Shown one piece after another: positions 16,520 through 25,182 of a stretch of 64,000 nt of DNA. Both the position numbers and the translations under genes were made by a program. Position 1 is the stretch's first letter. Each line of letters begins with the position of its first letter. The notes under the pieces were generated by a model that saw nothing but the letters and a program-made list of their open reading frames with translations, had not been told where the DNA came from and ran no database searches. Source of the stretch: Thermoplasmata archaeon (GTDB taxonomy: Archaea > Thermoplasmatota > Thermoplasmata > Lutacidiplasmatales > UBA184); NCBI GenBank assembly GCA_022750055.1, contig JAKIWL010000001.1:248001-312000 (forward strand), given 5' to 3'.

Positions 16520-17149
16520 ATGCCCCGAGTCGTCCTATTGGGCCCTCCCGGCTCCGGCAAGGGGACCCAGTCCGAGTGGGTCGCACACTCCCTGGGGGTA
16601 CCGCATCTGTCGACGGGGGACCTGTTGCGGGCGGCCGTTCGGGAAGGGACCAAATTGGGCCTCGAGGCGGACCGGTTCATGCGCGAAGGCCGGCTGGTAC
16701 CCGATGAACTCGTGCTCGCCATCTTGGGCGACCGGCTCTCCATGCCCGACTGCCGGGACGGGTTCCTCCTCGATGGATTCCCACGCAATGAAGTACAAGC
16801 CGAGGCGCTCGACCGGATCGCCCCGATCGAGCGCGTACTCTCTTTCGAGATCCCGGAGAGCGCGCTCCTCGAACGATTGACCGGGCGACGGAGTTGCCCC
16901 AAATGTGGGACGGTCTACAACATCCATACCCGACCCCCCCGCGTCGCCGACCACTGTGACAACGACGGAGCGACCCTGGTGCATCGCTCCGACGACCACG
17001 AAGGGGCTGCCCGGACCCGGCTCGAGGTCTATCGGAGGGAGACTGCCCCGTTGCTCGCGTTCTACGCGGGGCGCCATGTACTGTTCCCGATCGATGCGAC
17101 CGGTGCCCCCGACGAGGTCGCTGCCCGGATCCGTCGCGTCATCGGATGA
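16520..17149 (+). CDS. adk: Adenylate kinase
   Basis: Interconverts ATP, ADP and AMP. 209 residues from ATG 16520; a GTG at 16505 would add five. P-loop GPPGSGKGT is at 8-16, STGDLLRAAV binds AMP, DGFPRN is near 85. The long LID domain carries C126, C129, C146 and D149, the Cys3-Asp zinc site known from some bacterial enzymes. This is the bacterial-like long form of AMP kinase rather than the short archaeal type, so transfer is possible. It follows pyrH closely. Confidence 0.93.
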   Translation: MPRVVLLGPPGSGKGTQSEWVAHSLGVPHLSTGDLLRAAVREGTKLGLEADRFMREGRLVPDELVLAILGDRLSMPDCRDGFLLDGFPRNEVQAEALDRIAPIERVLSFEIPESALLERLTGRRSCPKCGTVYNIHTRPPRVADHCDNDGATLVHRSDDHEGAARTRLEVYRRETAPLLAFYAGRHVLFPIDATGAPDEVAARIRRVIG

Positions 17150-17242
17150 ACGCGAGAGCCGGGGTTTCAGGGTCCCACCCGCAGCGCGGGCCGGGTCCAC
17201 GTGGAGCCGCTCGCTCGACCCAAGCGCGCCCGCCGAGAAGGC

Positions 17243-17248
17243 TTATAG
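17243..17248 (+). promoter_or_regulatory. TATA box for tRNA-Tyr
   Basis: TTATAG centred 28 nt before the first base of the tRNA. Confidence 0.65.
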
Positions 17249-17273
17249 GACTCCCCCCGCTCTCGAGGCTCGT

Positions 17274-17379
17274 CCCGGCTTAGCTCAGTGGTAGAGCGGG
17301 GGACTGTAGTCGCGACCGCCGGACACCGGCGGCCCCCGTAGATATCCTCAGGTCGCCTGTTCGAGTCAGGCAGCCGGGA
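17274..17379 (+). tRNA. tRNA-Tyr (anticodon GTA) with intron
   Basis: Acceptor stem CCCGGCT/AGCCGGG with the archaeal tRNA-Tyr C1-G72 pair and discriminator A at 17379. D-stem GCTC/GAGC, anticodon stem GGGGA/TCCTC, anticodon GTA at 17306-17308, T-arm GCCTG-TTCGAGT-CAGGC. A 34-nt intron at 17310-17343 sits at the canonical 37/38 position and can fold into a bulge-helix-bulge. CCA is not encoded. Confidence 0.95.
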
Positions 17380-17786
17380 CCTGAGGAGGAGCGGGCACGC
17401 CGAAGAGGACGTCGGGGACCGGGACCGCCGGCCCGAACACCGACCGTCCCTCGGACCCTCAAAGCGAGCTCGCATTCGAACTTTTCCCTCCGTCTGCACC
17501 CCGGGTTCATCGGCGAGGCTCGATCGGTCCCGGGAGGATCGTCCGTCGGGCCGGTCTCCTAGCCTATGTCCGCCACCGCTCAACGCGCAGCCTTATCCGC
17601 CCGACCCGCCCATTCTGCCGGTTGGGTACGCCGAGAGCGGTTCCCGCCATGATCCGGGCCAACGAGAGGGGGTTCCGACGGCACCTCATCCCGGTGCCGG
17701 ACGAGCGCCGGATGCAACGGAAGTTCCTCCTCCTCCATCCGACGGTTCGGAACTCCTCGGCTGCCCAGCTTCCCCGGGTGTGAAAC
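17380..17786. other. Gap between tRNA-Tyr and the pyrophosphatase-like gene
   Basis: Apart from the possible 44-codon frame at 17649-17783, I see no gene. The first 270 bases are GC-rich without clear repeats. A weak TATA-like CTTATC near 17591 could serve the downstream genes. Confidence 0.4.
17649..17783 (+). CDS. Possible 44-residue basic protein
   Basis: A short frame starting MIRANERGFRRHLIPVP and ending AQLPRV stops 3 nt before the GTG of the next gene, a spacing typical of translational coupling. It is rich in Arg and has two Leu-rich stretches but no recognised motif. It may be a real leader-type protein or chance; a homologue upstream of the same membrane gene in related genomes would decide. 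Confidence 0.3.
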   Translation: MIRANERGFRRHLIPVPDERRMQRKFLLLHPTVRNSSAAQLPRV

Positions 17787-19685
17787 GTGGCGATTCCCGG
17801 AGCCACGATCGAAGGTGCCGTGTTCATCGTAGGGGCGATCGCGCTCGGCTGGGGCCTATGGGACCTTCCCGGACGCATGGCCAACCTCCGTGCGACCGCA
17901 CTCGACGTGGGCGACGGCTGCCGCTTCCCGTTCCGCGATTGGGCCGTTCCTTCTGCCGTTCTGCTGGGGGTGTCGGCCGTGGCGGCCGGTGTCGCGGGGG
18001 TCGTCGCGGAGGGGGTCCACGGTGGCCCCGCGGGAGTTTGGGTCGCGGTGGGATGGGTCAGCGCCGCCCTGGCGACGCTGGGCGTTGGAGTCGGAGTGGC
18101 CCTCGTGGGGGCCACGGGACCCAAGGAGGTATCCGAGGCGGAGCTGGCCGAACTCCCCCGACGAGCAGTCGGTCGTCTGCTCGCCGCGGGTCGGACCGTC
18201 GCAGCCCTCTGCGGGGGGATTGCCGTCCTCGCCTTCGAGCTCATCCTGGTGGAAAGCAACCTTTCCCAGTTTGCACTCGCAGGGTTCCTGGCCGGAGCCG
18301 CCGCAGGGCCGGTCCTGCTCGGCCTCGTCGGTCCTAAGGACCGCCGTTCCACTCGCGATGAAAAGGGACCGGCGGTAGGAACGAAACGACCCGGGGCGGC
18401 GGCCTCTAGAACGCCATTCCAGGCGCCGGCCGCTGCCTCGGGTCTGGCTTTCTTTAGCCTCCTGTGCATCGCCTTGGCCGCTAGCACGCTGTTCGTCGAG
18501 CGGTTCCCGCTCGGTCTGTTTCTCTTCTCCAATGCGGTCGATCTGCCGCTCGTGCTCGTCGCCGTGGGAGTCGGAATGTCGCTCTCGGGATGGGGGGCAT
18601 GCGAGGCGCTCCGGCCCTCGACCACCACCGTCTCGATTCGGTGGATCGTAGGTCTCTCGATGGCCGCGGGGCTGATCGCCGGAACCTGGGTCATCGTCAC
18701 AGTCGGCGGCGCAGAGGTCCAGCTCTGGTTTCCGGTCGCGATGGGCGCCTTGATGACCGCAACGCTCGCGACCTGGTCCCTCTGGCGCGGATCCCGCCAC
18801 GTCTCAACCGTGCCCGATCGGAGAGCCCTCCGGCGCGCCCTCGAGGGGGCGGCGAGCACAGCCTTGCTTACCGGTATCCTCGCGACGGGATTCGTTGGGT
18901 CCTTCCTTGGTGCCGGAGGGTCGGGGGGAGCCTCCATCCTATTCGACGTCCAACTCGGATGGGCCGGGGTCGTTCTCACCGGGGTCTCTCTCGCGGCGTG
19001 GGCCCCCACCGCCGCCGGTTTGACCGCGGTGGCCGAGCTCCACTCTCAAGCGCGAGCCGGAGCCGTCCTGGACAGACGCGATCGGCAGACATCTGACCCG
19101 CTCCCTACGTCAGGATCGGAGTTGGATTGGCCCTCCTCCCTGGGGCTTGGCCACGGGATGATTGCCTCGGCGGGTGCAGGGGTGCTCACGCTCGTAGCCA
19201 TGGTCTACTCGATCCCCGGTAGCTTCGGGTCCTCCCCGCATTCGTTCTTTTCGAGTCTTGCCGCTGGGAACGCCCGGTTCCTGCTCGGCCTCGCGATCGG
19301 TATGGCTGGGACCTGGGCGATCGTTCATCCCGCCCGGCTTAGGGGGGTCGTCCCTGTGGTCAGATACTCCGTCGCGGTCGGCGCACTGCTCGTGACGGCC
19401 GCTTTGCTTGGACCAGTCGGGTTGACCGGCGCAGCCGTGGGTGGGCTTGCGCTCGCGACCGCTGTCGGCGCGTGGGCCACGGTCCGGGACACCTCCCCCA
19501 ACCGGATGGGGGTCGCGACCGGAGATCACGGAGCGTTCGACAGCCCGAGTATCGAACTGGGACGACCCTCGGGCCGAGTCGAACCCAGCGCGGCATTGGC
19601 CGGCCAATGGGCCCGTGTCCTACCCGCGGCCGCTCTCGTCATCGTACTGGTCTGGACCGCCCGCGGCATCTTTGGGGGGCAATAG
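17787..19685 (+). CDS. Polytopic membrane protein resembling a dead membrane pyrophosphatase
   Basis: 632 residues with about 14-16 hydrophobic segments, GTG start. By eye it follows the order of membrane-bound pyrophosphatases (PF03030). Residues ~168-187 (FLAGAAAGPVLLGLVGPKD) resemble the segment before DVGADLVGKVE. Residues ~394-415 (LTGVSLAAWAPTAAGLTA) resemble the GMLST..DAYGPIADN helix. Residues ~452-468 (GLGHGMIASAGAGVLTL) resemble GNTTAAIGKGFAIGSA. FLLGLAIGM near 498 and a GPVGLTGAAVGGL helix near 540 also fit. None of the aspartate-rich catalytic motifs survive, so it cannot hydrolyse pyrophosphate in the known way. The match is manual; it might be an unrelated transporter. No partner gene is obvious. 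Confidence 0.5.
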   Translation: MAIPGATIEGAVFIVGAIALGWGLWDLPGRMANLRATALDVGDGCRFPFRDWAVPSAVLLGVSAVAAGVAGVVAEGVHGGPAGVWVAVGWVSAALATLGVGVGVALVGATGPKEVSEAELAELPRRAVGRLLAAGRTVAALCGGIAVLAFELILVESNLSQFALAGFLAGAAAGPVLLGLVGPKDRRSTRDEKGPAVGTKRPGAAASRTPFQAPAAASGLAFFSLLCIALAASTLFVERFPLGLFLFSNAVDLPLVLVAVGVGMSLSGWGACEALRPSTTTVSIRWIVGLSMAAGLIAGTWVIVTVGGAEVQLWFPVAMGALMTATLATWSLWRGSRHVSTVPDRRALRRALEGAASTALLTGILATGFVGSFLGAGGSGGASILFDVQLGWAGVVLTGVSLAAWAPTAAGLTAVAELHSQARAGAVLDRRDRQTSDPLPTSGSELDWPSSLGLGHGMIASAGAGVLTLVAMVYSIPGSFGSSPHSFFSSLAAGNARFLLGLAIGMAGTWAIVHPARLRGVVPVVRYSVAVGALLVTAALLGPVGLTGAAVGGLALATAVGAWATVRDTSPNRMGVATGDHGAFDSPSIELGRPSGRVEPSAALAGQWARVLPAAALVIVLVWTARGIFGGQ

Positions 19686-19749
19686 CGGGGACCGCCGGAA
19701 GGGAACTTCGCCGGACTCCCCAAACGACGTCGGTGGCCCCGGTCCTCGA

Positions 19750-20973
19750 TCACGAGGGGGCGGGAGCGGGAACGCGCGACAGGTCGGGTCGAGGCGGTCT
19801 TCGTTTCAGGAACGCGGCGACCCCCACCGGGACGGCGATGAGGAGGATTCCCACAGCCACGATCGCCGGATTCAGAGGGGCCGCCGCACCCAACGGATTG
19901 GGGGGAGCCTTGGGGGCCCCCCACGTCCAGCAATCGTTCAGGAACCGTGCCCCGCTCGGATCGGTGCCCCCGCAGAGGATCACAGCCCCACTCGAATCGT
20001 AGACGAGGGTCGCGCCGCTCCGGGCCGGCGGATCCGGGTTGGAGGGCGCTATCTCGGTCCAACCTGGGTTCGTCAGGGTCCAGCTCTGCGTGGAACTCCC
20101 TGGACCCGTGCCGACGAGAAAGACGCCCTGGAGAAAGGGGTGGTCAACGGCCGTCGCGTTCCACAACGGCGGAGGGGGGGAGGTGGCGAACCGGGTCAGC
20201 GTCCAAACGCCCCCGGAGTAGCTCCACGTGTCGTTGAGGGGGATCCCCCGGGCGGGGATCTCGCCGCCAACGAGGTACACTCGGTTCTCGGTCGTGTCGG
20301 TCACCATGACCTCGCCGGACCGAGGCGCGGGCGACGGGGATTGGGCGTGGGAGCTCCAGACCCCCGCATGGTAGGTCCAAGTGAGAATGGAACCTGGGTC
20401 GATCAGAACGACCTGTCCGGATACCGGGTCGTACGCCATGGCGCTGCCGGAACCGGGGGGTGGAGCCATCGACGTCGTCCGATTCGTCCATTGTGAGGTT
20501 CCCGCCGACCAAGACCAGGTACCGCCGTACGGTTCTCCGTGCGCGGTCTGACCCCCGAACAGGAGGACGTAGCCGTCGCTCCCATCGAAGGTCAGGGCTG
20601 CCCCGTAGAGCGCGGGCGGCGAACTCCCGTGAATGTACGGCGTGATGTTCTCCCAGTTCCCGTCGTCGAAGATCCAGGTCGATGAGCTGACCACCCCTCG
20701 CGCGCCAAGCCCCCCGAACACCGTGGCCGTCCCACCGTTCGGATCGAACACCGCCGAAGCATGCGCAAGAGGCGCCGGCGAGGAATCTCCGAGCGAGGCG
20801 GTTTCATTGACCCACCCGGTCCGATTTGGAGGGGGCGGCTGGACGTCAGATAGCTGGATCGATCGGTCCGGTCGAGGGTGTCCAGGGAGACCCCCGTTCA
20901 CGGGGGAGAGGGTCAGCGCGAGGATGAGGGCCCATGTGAGCACGCCGAGCGGGCCGCGGACCCCGTCTGGCAT
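19750..20973 (-). CDS. Secreted Kelch-repeat protein with C-terminal membrane anchor
   Basis: About 407 residues from ATG 20973 (a GTG at 20994 is upstream of the likely promoter). An N-terminal hydrophobic segment (LTWALILALTLS) is a signal peptide. The body has repeated blades with motifs such as TVFGGLGARG, YVLLFGGQT, YLVGGEIPA and ILCGGTD, each preceded by W-containing strands and NDTWS turns, the pattern of a Kelch beta-propeller. A C-terminal helix (IVAVGILLIAVPVGVAAFL) followed by Arg-rich residues anchors it in the membrane. Probably a surface protein binding carbohydrate or other cells; function unknown. It is divergent from a second Kelch gene. Confidence 0.75.
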   Translation of the reverse strand: MPDGVRGPLGVLTWALILALTLSPVNGGLPGHPRPDRSIQLSDVQPPPPNRTGWVNETASLGDSSPAPLAHASAVFDPNGGTATVFGGLGARGVVSSSTWIFDDGNWENITPYIHGSSPPALYGAALTFDGSDGYVLLFGGQTAHGEPYGGTWSWSAGTSQWTNRTTSMAPPPGSGSAMAYDPVSGQVVLIDPGSILTWTYHAGVWSSHAQSPSPAPRSGEVMVTDTTENRVYLVGGEIPARGIPLNDTWSYSGGVWTLTRFATSPPPPLWNATAVDHPFLQGVFLVGTGPGSSTQSWTLTNPGWTEIAPSNPDPPARSGATLVYDSSGAVILCGGTDPSGARFLNDCWTWGAPKAPPNPLGAAAPLNPAIVAVGILLIAVPVGVAAFLKRRPPRPDLSRVPAPAPS

Positions 20974-21513
20974 CCGGATTATCGAGGTGGGCACAGCGCT
21001 TTACAGTTTTCTTTGAAGCTGGGGTCCTTGCCGCCCGCCCTGTTGGGCGCGCTGGGCGACCTCCGCCGCCCGTAGGCCCGGACCTTTTCAGGGAGCAGAG
21101 CGGGCCGCCACCGAGGATCGAATACGGCGATCGCACCTTCCCGAATTGTTCGGTTCCTCAAGCTATCGGTGAAACGGAAGGTCTGGGACGGTTCGGGGGA
21201 ATCCTACCAACCCATGGGGCTCGGACAAGCTCCCTAAGGGCGCGGACCGGCACCGCATGAGCGCCTAGTGCCAAGGCGTGGGCCCGGCGCCCGTTCAAGG
21301 GAATGTCAATCGGGACCCGGCCGGCGCCTCTGAGTTGTTCTTCGGGTGTGCCTAAGGTGGAATCGAGGGACGAGTTGGAGGGTGGCCGTCCCTCGTGCCG
21401 GCGGCGTTTCCTATCCGTTGACGAAGGGGGCCGCGTCGCCCGATGGCGGGGCGAGCACCGTCGGGACCCGGGATGAGGGACCGGTCTTTAAGACCCGTCT
21501 CCGTTTCCGTCCC
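20974..21513. other. Divergent intergenic region between two Kelch genes
   Basis: About 540 bases with promoters at both ends: a TGTAAAG element near 21003 for the minus-strand gene and CTTTAAG at 21486-21492 for the plus-strand gene. Frames crossing the middle have no conserved features, and I see no RNA gene or repeat. Confidence 0.5.
21486..21492 (+). promoter_or_regulatory. TATA box for the Kelch/PKD gene
   Basis: CTTTAAG is centred 25 nt upstream of ATG 21514, predicting transcription starting at the initiation codon and fixing this start over the longer open frame from 21346. Confidence 0.65.
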
Positions 21514-23397
21514 ATGCATCCCGCCCATCCTATGGCCCGCGCACTCTTCGTCGTAGCGATCCTGCTCGCCTCAGCCCCTGCCGTGGTGGCGACGTTCCAT
21601 GCCGGGGCGGCTCCGGGCTCGCCGGTAAGCCAACCCGCCGCCGGTCCGGGCCGATCCGTCGAGCAACTCGGCTGGGCCCGATCTACTCTCGCAGAGGGAG
21701 CGGGCCCGTCGGCGAGCCATCCCCTCGGGGGAGTCCCGTCCATCGGCACTTGGACGAACCTCTCCTCTCGGGTCGGGGCGGGCCCTTCGGCCCGGTTCAC
21801 CTTCATGGCGTGGGACCCATCCGACGGCTACGTCCTCCTCTATGGCGGCCTAAGCTGCTCCCAGAACTGCTATCCGAGGGACACCTGGTCGTTCGAGAAC
21901 GGCGTCTGGACCAACCTGACGCCCTCCGTGACGGGCACCCCTCCGCCCTTAGGTGACGCCGGCCTCGCCTATGACCCTTCGACCGGCAAGGTGATCCTGT
22001 TTGGGGGTGACAATCCGTCGAATCTCTACGAGGCCCAGACCTGGGCCTACTCAGCCAAGACGTGGACCAACCTCACCGGTGCGACCGGTGCCACGCCACC
22101 GGGAAGGGAGTCCCCAACGTTGCTCACCGATTCCACCGACGGCGAGGTCGTCTTGACCGGAGGAATCTTGATCTCGGGTTCCGCCACGGATACATGGGTG
22201 TTCCAGCATGGGACCTGGACCAACAAGACCTCGACCGCCGGCGTCCCGGGCCACCTCTTCTACCCGACCGGCTCGGATGACCCCGCCGATCACGGCGTCC
22301 TTCTCTTCGGCGCCCAATCGGGGAGTGCCGGACACTCGGCGACCCTGGTCTACAGCTCCGGGCTTTGGCACAACCTCACTGCCTCCCTGTCGGTCCCTGC
22401 GCCGGACATGCTGTTCGGCAGCGCCGGGTACCTCGCCAGCGACCGGGCGGTAGTCGCCTTCGGCGGGGACATATTCAACTCGACCGGCTCACTGAAGTTC
22501 TTCGACGCGACCTGGGCTTTCGCAGGGGGAGGATGGAGCAACCTCACCGACCTCGTTGGCGCCCCTCCGGTGGCGGACGTCTTCATGGGGGTGACCGTCG
22601 ACCCCGGCGCCGGCGCACTGCTAGTGTTCGGCGGCTGGAGGCTCCCCTCCGCTGTCCAACTATCGTCCACCTTCGCGCTTTCCTCCGCCGCCCTCGTGAG
22701 CGCGACGGCCTCTCCCACCGCAACGGACGCAGGACAGGCCGTCACGTTGAAGGCCACGTGGACCGGAGGACTGACGCCGAACGCCGTCTCCTGGGACTTC
22801 GCCGACGGGTCCCCCAATGCGACCGGCACGAGCGTCACCCACACGTATTCATCGGCAGGGCGATTCATCGCGGCCGCTACGGTGACCAGCTTCGCCGGCG
22901 CTGTTTCCACCGGGGAAGTGACGATTGATGTGAACCCTGCCCTATCGATTTCTCCCAACGCGAGCGCACACCCGACCGCCGGTACCCCCACGTCCTTCGC
23001 CGTCACACTCGTCGGCGGGACCGCTCCGTTCACCTACGCCTGGTCCTTCGGCGACGCGTCGACGAGCTCTCTCGGGAATCCCAGCCATGTCTATGCGTCG
23101 TCCGGCACCTACTCCGTGGCCCTCCGGGTTACCGATGGCGCCGGCGCCAACGTCACCAAGACCCTCGCCGTCGTCGTGGTCGGCCCTCCTGCTGCCCCGG
23201 CCGCAAGCCTCACCTCGGGACTCGGACTGGCCCTTCTCTTGGGCCTCATCCTGCTCGTCATCGTCGTGCTCGCACTCGTCGGCCTCCTCATGGCCCGCAA
23301 GCCCAAGGGGCCGACGACGATCATGGCCCCCCCTGCCGCCTCGTCAACGCCGGCCTCCGACCCGATGCCGCCGGGACCGCCGCCGAGCGCCGGGTAG
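21514..23397 (+). CDS. Kelch-repeat and PKD-domain surface protein
   Basis: 627 residues. Signal peptide ARALFVVAILLASAPAVVA, then a Kelch propeller with blades marked YVLLYGGLS, VILFGGDNP, VVLTGGILI, VLLFGAQ, VVAFGGDIF and LLVFGGWR. Two PKD domains follow: the first has WDFADGSPNATG, the second YAWSFGDASTSS, each with the HxYxxxGxY strand (HTYSSAGRF, HVYASSGTY). A C-terminal helix (LALLLGLILLVIVVLALVG) and a short basic/Pro tail anchor it. Architecture implies a cell-surface adhesin or ligand-binding protein. Many NxS/T sequons suggest N-glycosylation. Confidence 0.85.
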   Translation: MHPAHPMARALFVVAILLASAPAVVATFHAGAAPGSPVSQPAAGPGRSVEQLGWARSTLAEGAGPSASHPLGGVPSIGTWTNLSSRVGAGPSARFTFMAWDPSDGYVLLYGGLSCSQNCYPRDTWSFENGVWTNLTPSVTGTPPPLGDAGLAYDPSTGKVILFGGDNPSNLYEAQTWAYSAKTWTNLTGATGATPPGRESPTLLTDSTDGEVVLTGGILISGSATDTWVFQHGTWTNKTSTAGVPGHLFYPTGSDDPADHGVLLFGAQSGSAGHSATLVYSSGLWHNLTASLSVPAPDMLFGSAGYLASDRAVVAFGGDIFNSTGSLKFFDATWAFAGGGWSNLTDLVGAPPVADVFMGVTVDPGAGALLVFGGWRLPSAVQLSSTFALSSAALVSATASPTATDAGQAVTLKATWTGGLTPNAVSWDFADGSPNATGTSVTHTYSSAGRFIAAATVTSFAGAVSTGEVTIDVNPALSISPNASAHPTAGTPTSFAVTLVGGTAPFTYAWSFGDASTSSLGNPSHVYASSGTYSVALRVTDGAGANVTKTLAVVVVGPPAAPAASLTSGLGLALLLGLILLVIVVLALVGLLMARKPKGPTTIMAPPAASSTPASDPMPPGPPPSAG

Positions 23398-23460
23398 GCC
23401 CCACGAGGGTCCACGGCGCCCTCGCCAGTTCGCCCGGGCGAGTGGGCACGTAGGTTCGAG

Positions 23461-23532
23461 TGCGGTTGTCGGGATTTGAACCCGAGTAGGTAGCTTGGGA
23501 AGCTACCGTCCTAACCGCTAGACCACAACCGC
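23461..23532 (-). tRNA. tRNA-Gly (anticodon CCC)
   Basis: On the minus strand the acceptor stem GCGGTTG/CAACCGC closes a 72-nt cloverleaf with discriminator A. The anticodon arm is GTAGC-TTCCCAA-GCTAC, giving CCC. T-arm contains GGTTCAAATCC. No intron and no encoded CCA. A TATA-like CCTATGT at 23558-23564 is about 29 nt upstream. Confidence 0.95.
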
Positions 23533-23580
23533 GCGTTCGGAGCCGAGACGGTCACGCACATAGGCTTGCCGGGGCCCGGG

Positions 23581-24069
23581 TCACATCAGCAGGCCGACCG
23601 ATTCGGATGGGATGCTTGGGGCGTAGGCGAGGAGGTCCGCGTTGCTCGTCAGGAGTTCGGCCGTCTCCGAGAGCACCCCTGCCTTCTCCAGCACCTGGCG
23701 GGCCTTTCGGATGTCGGAGGTGGACAGGGCGATCAGGCTCTGCGACCCTTCCCGCGCGACGAGGATCGCGACGCTCGTGACGTTCAATCGCGCCTCGGTG
23801 AGCAGATCGAGGATCCGAAGGAAGCTCCCGGTCTCATCGCTCAGATGCACGGCGATCAGTTCCCGGCTCTCGACGGGGAATCCGGCCGCAGTCAAAAGAC
23901 CCAGGGCCCGCTCCGGCCGGTTGACGATGATCCGCACGTGGCCGTTCTTGCCGCTCGAGTCGACCGAGATGGCGGCCAGGTTGATCCGTTCGCGCGCGAG
24001 GATCCTCGCGACCCGGGCGAGTTCGCCCGGTCGGTTCGTGACCCGCAATCCGATCTCTACGAGCGCCAT
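23581..24069 (-). CDS. Tandem ACT-domain protein
   Basis: 162 residues from ATG 24069. Residues 1-70 form one ACT domain (EIGLRVTNRPGELARVARILA and INLAAISVDSSG), and residues 70-140 a second (VHLSDETGSFLRILDLLTEARLNVTSV). Such stand-alone ACT pairs bind amino acids and regulate biosynthesis or transcription. No enzyme domain is fused and the neighbours (tRNA-Gly, pilins) do not reveal the pathway. A TATA-like TTACATTATT at 24107-24116 supports this start over the longer frame from 24153. Confidence 0.8.
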   Translation of the reverse strand: MALVEIGLRVTNRPGELARVARILARERINLAAISVDSSGKNGHVRIIVNRPERALGLLTAAGFPVESRELIAVHLSDETGSFLRILDLLTEARLNVTSVAILVAREGSQSLIALSTSDIRKARQVLEKAGVLSETAELLTSNADLLAYAPSIPSESVGLLM

Positions 24070-24197
24070 CGCCGGACCTGTAGAGGACAACGTACCCGAC
24101 CCCCCAATAATGTAACGGCTGGAGTTCGGGCCGATCCCGGGACCGGACCGCACCTGGAAGGCTCCCCGCCCCGCGCGCCCGGTTCGGCGACGCCCGA

Positions 24198-25046
24198 TCA
24201 GGTGACGATCACCTGGACCGGGATCTCGGTCGCGATGCCGAAGTTGTCGACGGCCGTGATGAAGATATAGTAGGTTCCGGCGCTCTGGGTGTTCGGGACC
24301 GTATAGCTATAGCTCCAGATCCCCGAGGAGAAGGTCAGGGCGTGGAACAGTTTCGTGCCCTTGTTGATCTCGGTCAGGTTCACGTTCACCTTGGCGGGGG
24401 ATTGGCCGACCGTGAGTCCGTCCGGGGTGACGAGGGTACACGAGATGAGGAGGCTCGAACCATGGACCACCGGCATCGGCGCGACCGATTCCGTGGTGAA
24501 GTACGGGGCGCTCACGGCATTGGGCCCGGGGACGACCGAATTGAGGACGAGTTGGCTCTGGGAGTCCACGACGACGGTGAGGTTGTCATAGAACGGGAGC
24601 CCGTAGGTCGTCAGGTTGAGCGACCAGGTCTGGCCGGGCGACCAGCTCGGGGAACCGGCCAGGCCGCTTCCCAGGCTGAACGGGCTCGTGAAGGCAGAGG
24701 GGACCTGCTGGGAGGCGAGACGTACGGACGATTGGCTGACGATCGCACCGACGACCCGAGGCCCGGCGAGCAGCTGGATGTTGATTCCGTTCATCGCTGG
24801 GGCCCGGACCGCGCCGCCGTGACCGCAATTGAGCACGCAGACGGTCCCGCCGTAGGTAAGATTCACCGCGAACACGTCGGTCCGATTCGCGGTCTGGACC
24901 GGATAGGTGTCGACCCACAGGGTCACGATCCCGGCGAGGACGACCGCGATCGCGAGGATGATGATGGTGCCGATGACATCCTGGACGGCGCGCGAGCGAG
25001 CCTGCCGACGGCCCCTCGCCCGGATCATCCTTCGGCCACGGCTCAT
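24198..25046 (-). CDS. Archaeal pilin-like protein (family A, copy 1)
   Basis: 282 residues. The N-terminus is a class III signal: basic RARGRRQARSRA, then VQDVIGTIIILAIAVVLAGIV, cleaved by an archaeal prepilin peptidase so the hydrophobic helix forms the pilus core. A beta-rich globular domain follows (PFSLGSGLAGSPSW, NLTTYGLPFYDNLTV), then an Ig-like C-terminal domain ending GTYYIFITAVDNFG. The same plan occurs in the proteins at 27972 and 28952, so the three are paralogues. It lies on the opposite strand from the machinery genes but in the same locus. Several NxT sequons are present. Confidence 0.78.
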   Translation of the reverse strand: MSRGRRMIRARGRRQARSRAVQDVIGTIIILAIAVVLAGIVTLWVDTYPVQTANRTDVFAVNLTYGGTVCVLNCGHGGAVRAPAMNGINIQLLAGPRVVGAIVSQSSVRLASQQVPSAFTSPFSLGSGLAGSPSWSPGQTWSLNLTTYGLPFYDNLTVVVDSQSQLVLNSVVPGPNAVSAPYFTTESVAPMPVVHGSSLLISCTLVTPDGLTVGQSPAKVNVNLTEINKGTKLFHALTFSSGIWSYSYTVPNTQSAGTYYIFITAVDNFGIATEIPVQVIVT

Positions 25047-25182
25047 GGGTCGGGACTCCCGTGTGGTTCCGGTCCGCTTTGTCCGGAGGCGGGCGGGATG
25101 CCCGGGGATCGCCTTGACAGCCCGACGGCCGGTGAGTGGGATCGGGGTTTCTCGAGGGTCTGCGCGTCCATGGCCCCTCGCG

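Noticed and set aside
17167-17583. Minus-strand frame across tRNA-Tyr
   Set aside because: It reads through a certain tRNA gene and is Arg/Ser-rich.
17787-19685. Functional proton-pumping pyrophosphatase
   Set aside because: None of the pyrophosphate-binding aspartate motifs is present, so only the fold, not the activity, is suggested.
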